DNA from: JADHLJ01 sp038118725
Lineage (GTDB): Bacteria > Pseudomonadota > Alphaproteobacteria > Thalassobaculales > Thalassobaculaceae
DNA length: 9,683 bases
Assembly: GCA_038118725.1 (NCBI GenBank)
Contig: JAYOIK010000121.1
Coordinates: 1 to 9,683, forward strand
Direction: 5' to 3'
Shown here: one piece after another, positions 6,371-9,683 of the stretch
Position numbering within the stretch: position 1 is the stretch's first letter
Layout of the letters: every line of letters starts with the position of its first letter
The notes under the pieces: generated by a model
The model's database searches: none
What the model was told of the DNA's origin: nothing
The model's input: the letters and a program-made list of their open reading frames with translations, nothing else
Position numbers and translations under genes: made by a program

Positions 6371-6376
6371 AGAGGA
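6371..6376 (+). promoter_or_regulatory. ribosome binding site deciding the enolase-superfamily start
   Basis: AGAGGA ends 4 nt before ATG at 6381. The in-frame GTG at 6315 would add 22 residues with no family resemblance and would place the operator-like repeat inside the coding sequence, so 6381 is preferred. Confidence 0.6.
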
Positions 6377-6380
6377 CCCT

Positions 6381-7466
6381 ATGACAATCAAAAACGTTCG
6401 CGCCGACCATTACAGCATTCCCTTGCCCGTCGTGCTTTCCGATGCGATGCACGGCGACATGCCCAGCTTCGAGCTGATGACCGCGCGGGTGACCGACGCC
6501 GACGGCAATGAAGGCTTAGGATACACCTATACCCTGAGCGGCGGCGCGCGGGCGATTCACTCGGTGATCGCGAACGATATCGCGCCGGCCCTGGTGGGGC
6601 GGGACGCGGACCGCATAGAGGAGACCTGGAAGCATCTCTGGTGGAGCCTGCACTATGCCGGGCGCGGCGGTTTGGCGATGCACGCGCTTTCGGCGGCGGA
6701 TATCGCGCTTTGGGATCTCCTGGGCAAACGGACGGGCTTGCCGCTTTGGCGTCTGCTGGGTGGCGCCGACCCCAAGGTCAAGGCCTATGCCGGGGGCATC
6801 GACCTGATGTTCACCCTGGATGATCTGTTGGCGCAGACCGACGACAATCTCGCCAAGGGGTTTCGCGCCATCAAGATGAAGGTGGGACGCGATAATCTGC
6901 GCGAGGATGTCGAGCGGATCGCCGCCATGCGGGCGCATCTCGGCCCCGACTTTCCGTTGATGGTCGACGCCAATATGCGCTGGACCGTGGACGAGGCGAT
7001 TCGCGCCGCCCGGGCTTTCCGGGAGCATGATCTGACCTGGTTGGAGGAGCCGACCATTCCCGAGGATTTCGCCGGTCACGCGCGCATTCTCGCCGAGGGC
7101 GGCGTGCCGATCTCGTCTGGAGAAAACCTGCATACGCTTTATGACTTCCAGCACATGCTCGCCGCCAACGGCGTGAGCTACATTGAGCCGGATGTGTCGA
7201 ATTGCGGTGGGATCACCGTTTGGATGAAGGTTGCCCGGCTGGCCGAGGCGCGCAACTTGCCGGTCACCTCGCACGGCGTGCATGACATTCACGTCCATCT
7301 GCTGGGGGCGATTCCCAACGCCTCCTATCTCGAGGTGCATGGCTTCGGCTTGGAGCGCTATATCGCCGAACCGCTCAAGATCGTCGAGGGATTCGCGACG
7401 GCCGGAGAGCGACCGGGACATGGAATCTCTTTCGATTGGGATGGGCTCGAGGAACACCGGGTCTGA
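6381..7466 (+). CDS. mandelate racemase/muconate lactonizing family enzyme (enolase superfamily, MR subgroup)
   Basis: Its 361 residues form an N-terminal capping domain (about 1-125) followed by a TIM-barrel domain. All active-site residues of the mandelate racemase subgroup are present. The K-x-K pair is K165 and K167 (AIKMKVG). The Mg2+ ligands are D196 (MVDAN), E222 (LEEP) and E248 (SGEN). The His-Asp dyad is H298 (TSHGVHD) and D271 (IEPDVSN), and E318 follows (YLEVHG). These positions are each one above the Pseudomonas putida mandelate racemase numbers I recall (164, 166, 195, 221, 247, 297, 270, 317). Such enzymes abstract the alpha-proton of a carboxylate, leading to racemisation or, more often, dehydration of sugar acids to 2-keto-3-deoxy acids. 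The gene is divergent from the AhpD-like/Ldh pair and 3 nt before the DUF488 gene. The family is near certain; the substrate and racemase versus dehydratase activity are open. Confidence 0.92.
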   Translation: MTIKNVRADHYSIPLPVVLSDAMHGDMPSFELMTARVTDADGNEGLGYTYTLSGGARAIHSVIANDIAPALVGRDADRIEETWKHLWWSLHYAGRGGLAMHALSAADIALWDLLGKRTGLPLWRLLGGADPKVKAYAGGIDLMFTLDDLLAQTDDNLAKGFRAIKMKVGRDNLREDVERIAAMRAHLGPDFPLMVDANMRWTVDEAIRAARAFREHDLTWLEEPTIPEDFAGHARILAEGGVPISSGENLHTLYDFQHMLAANGVSYIEPDVSNCGGITVWMKVARLAEARNLPVTSHGVHDIHVHLLGAIPNASYLEVHGFGLERYIAEPLKIVEGFATAGERPGHGISFDWDGLEEHRV

Positions 7467-7469
7467 CAA

Positions 7470-8084
7470 ATGCCCACCCCGGTTGATCGCGCGGAAAGTG
7501 TCGCGTCGGTCGCGCGCGAGATCGTTTACACGATCGGCCATTCAAATAACGCGAGCGCGGATTTCATCGACTTGCTGAAGGGCGCCGGGGTGGGGGCGAT
7601 CGCCGATGTGCGCTCCACGCCGTTCTCGCGACGGAACCCGCAATTCAACCGCGAGACCCTGGCGTCGAGCTTGAAGGACAACGCCGTGGCCTATGTTTGG
7701 TTGGGCGATCAACTCGGCGCGCGTCCAAGCGATCCTTCGCTGCTTCGAGCCGACGGGGGCGTGGACTTCCGCCGCCTCGTCGCCAGCGCCGCGTTCCGCC
7801 GTGGAATTGAGCGGGTATGCGATGGCGCGCGGCGATTCAGATTGGCGATTATGTGTGCCGAGCGCGATCCGTTGAACTGTCACCGTACCTTTCTGATTGC
7901 CCGGCATTTGGCTGGTGAACACGTGGGCATCCGACATGTGCTGGGCGATGGCCAGATCATTGAACATCAAGATGTCGAGCGACGTGTTATCGCCAATGCC
8001 TTCCCAAATGGCCGCGATTTTTTCGTGGAGAACGAGGGTGCTCTGTTAAACGAAGCCTATGATGCCTGGGGTAGAAAGCCGTAA
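7470..8084 (+). CDS. DUF488 domain-containing protein
   Basis: This 204-residue protein has DUF488 hallmarks: YTIGHSN near the start (residues 20-26), ADVRSTPFSRRNPQFN (45-60), a short YVWLGDQLGAR segment (75-85), and the Cys/His motif CAERDPLNCHR (129-139). The latter resembles a metal or catalytic site with C129, E131, C137 and H138. The family's biochemical function is not established; the domain has been found near DNA/RNA modification genes and in many unrelated contexts. The first 17 residues are extra to the domain. The ATG lies 3 nt after the TGA of the mandelate-racemase-type gene with no strong ribosome binding site of its own, so translation is probably coupled. The functional link to the enzyme upstream is unclear. 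About 160 AT-rich nt without a gene follow it. Confidence 0.88.
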   Translation: MPTPVDRAESVASVAREIVYTIGHSNNASADFIDLLKGAGVGAIADVRSTPFSRRNPQFNRETLASSLKDNAVAYVWLGDQLGARPSDPSLLRADGGVDFRRLVASAAFRRGIERVCDGARRFRLAIMCAERDPLNCHRTFLIARHLAGEHVGIRHVLGDGQIIEHQDVERRVIANAFPNGRDFFVENEGALLNEAYDAWGRKP

Positions 8085-8248
8085 GACGTTCATTCGGATT
8101 TGGTGCGATTATTTTATAAAATACGTTGGTTATATTTTGCGGAAACTTGCTTAAATTGCTTTCGCGAGAACGGGTTTTGAGCGAAACTTGAATATCCTTG
8201 ATCTCTATAAGGCATCCCGATACCGGGAAACCTTCGTGGTGCGCGGGT
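8085..8248 (+). promoter_or_regulatory. AT-rich intergenic region before the PAS sensor gene
   Basis: The region is strikingly AT-rich compared with its flanks, with TATAAAAT-like strings at about 8115-8122 and TATATT at 8131-8136. It also has a TTTCGC/GCGAAA pair (8160-8165 and 8181-8186) around a 15-nt loop. It very probably holds the sensor's promoter, but no -35/-10 pair with correct spacing stands out. No RNA gene was recognised. Confidence 0.4.
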
Positions 8249-9683
8249 ATGGATTTTTCGACGATCATGGCGCTGCTTGTGGGCGGCGGGATCTGTTTTC
8301 TCGCCGGCGGTCTACTGTGTTGGATGGTCCTCGCGCGGCGGCGCGCCGGGGAGGATTTTCGTTCGGTTGTGGAGCATTCGATTCAGGGCATCCTGGTTCT
8401 GGATGGGGTCAACATTGTGTTCGCTAATGAGGCTTTCGCCCGGATGTTCGGCTATGACGACGTCGAGGAGATCCTCCGGATCGGTACATTGGATTGTTTC
8501 GCGGACCCCGAGGACTTCGCCACGCTGCGCGACCAGGAGGGGCGCCGTGTCGTCGGGGAATTCACGACCGACCGGGTAAGATGGCGCGGCTTGCGTGCCG
8601 ACGGCTCCCGGATTTGGGTCGATTCCATATCCAATTCCATCCAATGGTCGGGAAAGCGGATGCTTCTCGCCGCCCTGGTCGACGTGACCGACGAGGTGGA
8701 AAGGCTGGAGGAAACCCGTTCCGCCGAAGCGCGATTGCTGTCCGCCCTGAATGCGATGGGCCAGCCGGTCGCGCTTTTCGACGTTGATGATCGTCTAGTC
8801 GTTTGCAATGAGATCTATCGAGGATTGCTGGGCGATAAGGCGGAAATGGTGAAGGTTGGCATGTTGTTCGAGGAGATCCTCGAACTCGCCGTCGTCCAGG
8901 GCATCTATGAGGACTCTGTCAAGGACAAGGAGACGTTCCTGCGTCGGCGTCTGGCGCAGCATCGTGATCCCGTTGGTTCCATGCGGGTGGTCTTCGAGAA
9001 CGGCCGGGCCACGGAATTGCACGAATAACGCCTGTCCAGCGGCGAAACTCTACTTCTGACGGTCGATGTGACGGATCGCGTGGATGCCGAGGATCAAGTC
9101 CGCGCAAGCGAGGCACGGTTTCGCGACTTCGCGGAAATCTCTTCCGATTGGTTCTGGGAAACCGATGTTGAACACCGTTTCACCTTGATTACGGGAGACC
9201 GGTTGCGGGAGCTGGGATTCGACACCGAGACGCTGCTCGGAAAGCCGCGTTGGGATATCAGCGACGCGGATGAAAGGGATCGTGTGTTCTGGGAAAACCA
9301 TCGCTCGGTTCTCGACGCGCGGCGCGAGTTCCGAGGGCTGGAATACTGGCTGACAAATCCGGCCGGCGCGCGTTGTTTTTGTCGGGTGAGCGGCAGGCCG
9401 GTCTTCGACGATGATGGCGTCTTCGTCGGGTATCGGGGCGTCGCCACGGATGTCACGGCCCGCCAACTCGCCGAACAAAGGGTGTTGGAGAATGAAAGCC
9501 TGGTTCGTTCGGTGATCGATAACTCGCCGAGCATGATCGCCATTCGGGACCTGGATGGACGGATCGTGATGGCCAACAAGGCCTTCGCGGATATTGTCAG
9601 CGGCTCGGTGGATGACGTGCGCGGGCGCGGTGTGACGGATCTCTATCCCGATCCCTACGCGCGCGAGATTTTTGACCACCACG
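8249..9683 (+). pseudogene. membrane-anchored multi-PAS sensor protein with in-frame TAA at codon 260, 3' end outside window
   Basis: From ATG 8249 the protein has one N-terminal membrane helix (residues about 6-29) followed by RRR, then tandem PAS domains. PAS1 covers about 36-150 and ends in LVDVTDEVE. PAS2 covers about 160-280 and ends in TVDVTDRVDAE. PAS3 covers about 286-405 (SDWFWETD, ending GVATDVTARQ). PAS4 begins near 412 (SVIDNSPSMIAIRDLDG) and runs off the window. A TAA at 9026-9028 interrupts PAS2 near its end, between ATELHE and RLSSGETLLL. The frame is open on both sides and the missing residue is plausibly Glu (GAA to TAA). Without readthrough the product is 259 residues with no output domain. 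The full gene would probably end in a histidine kinase or GGDEF-type domain beyond the window; this cannot be seen. Upstream in-frame TTG at 8198 is less likely as a start. Its left neighbour is unrelated. Confidence 0.75.

Larger units (their letters stand above)
6234..6380. promoter_or_regulatory. divergent control region of the hydroxyacid-type cluster
   Basis: These 147 nt separate the start codons of two divergent transcription units. They contain the operator-like inverted repeat at 6323-6337, a 10-bp perfect palindrome GTCCGCGGAC (6278-6287), and ATCGCGAT (6292-6299). TTGCCA at 6299-6304 could be a rightward -35 element, but no good -10 follows at the right distance. Promoters must lie here on position alone. 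Confidence 0.5.

Noticed and set aside
6315..6380. GTG at 6315 as an earlier start of the enolase-superfamily gene
   Set aside because: The extra residues have no family resemblance, the segment contains the operator-like repeat, and ATG 6381 has its own AGAGGA.
6516..7541. Minus-strand ORF of 341 residues opposite the mandelate-racemase-type gene
   Set aside because: It is a GC-rich shadow: the plus strand encodes a protein with every catalytic residue of its family in register.
9050..9682. Minus-strand ORF of 210 residues opposite the PAS sensor
   Set aside because: The plus frame reads as clear PAS3 and PAS4 domains with the usual DVT ending; the minus frame has no recognisable features.

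Overview
The window is high-GC bacterial DNA with alphaproteobacterial character. Third codon positions are strongly G/C, Shine-Dalgarno sites are short purine runs such as AGGGAG, and the gene families are typical of Rhodospirillales-like genomes. This taxonomic guess is an inference from style only. Two runs of exactly 100 N (1763-1862 and 3114-3213) show it is a scaffold of contigs, probably a draft or metagenome-assembled genome.

Left part (1-1610). The window opens inside a VOC/glyoxalase-fold gene (+). Next comes an EamA/DMT-type transporter gene (+) that carries a TAG stop in frame at codon 80 and otherwise reads as one full-length protein. Converging on it is a small, GC3-rich, unrecognised ORF on the minus strand, whose stop codon overlaps the transporter's stop. 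An AT-rich block at about 1555-1610 holds a good sigma70-like promoter pointing right and a weaker one pointing left.

Centre (1680-4209). One large RTX-type calcium-binding protein gene (+) is broken only by the two scaffold gaps. It starts at a GTG with a strong ribosome binding site and enters glycine/aspartate nonapeptide repeats at once. Three composite spacer modules interrupt the repeats, and the gene ends in a typical type I secretion C-terminus. The second gap is flanked by an identical 55-bp sequence, so that gap is probably an assembly artefact at a repeat. A short TraR/DksA-family zinc-finger regulator gene (+) follows.

Right-centre (4625-8084). A divergent catabolic-looking cluster has two arms. 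Leftward run an AhpD-like carboxymuconolactone decarboxylase-family gene and a malate/L-lactate (Ldh2) family dehydrogenase gene, which look like one operon. Rightward run an enolase-superfamily enzyme of the mandelate racemase subgroup and, 3 nt later, a DUF488 gene. The shared intergenic region carries an inverted repeat that fits the operator pattern of FadR-type GntR repressors. The cluster plausibly handles a 2-hydroxy acid or sugar acid, with the racemase/dehydratase and the NAD(P)-dependent 2-hydroxyacid oxidoreductase acting on the same or successive compounds. The substrate cannot be told from the sequence.

Right end (8249-9683). A membrane-anchored sensor with at least four tandem PAS domains runs off the window. 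It has an in-frame TAA at codon 260, and the same frame is open on both sides. This is the second gene here that looks intact except for one nonsense codon. No RNA genes, insertion sequences or CRISPR arrays were seen.
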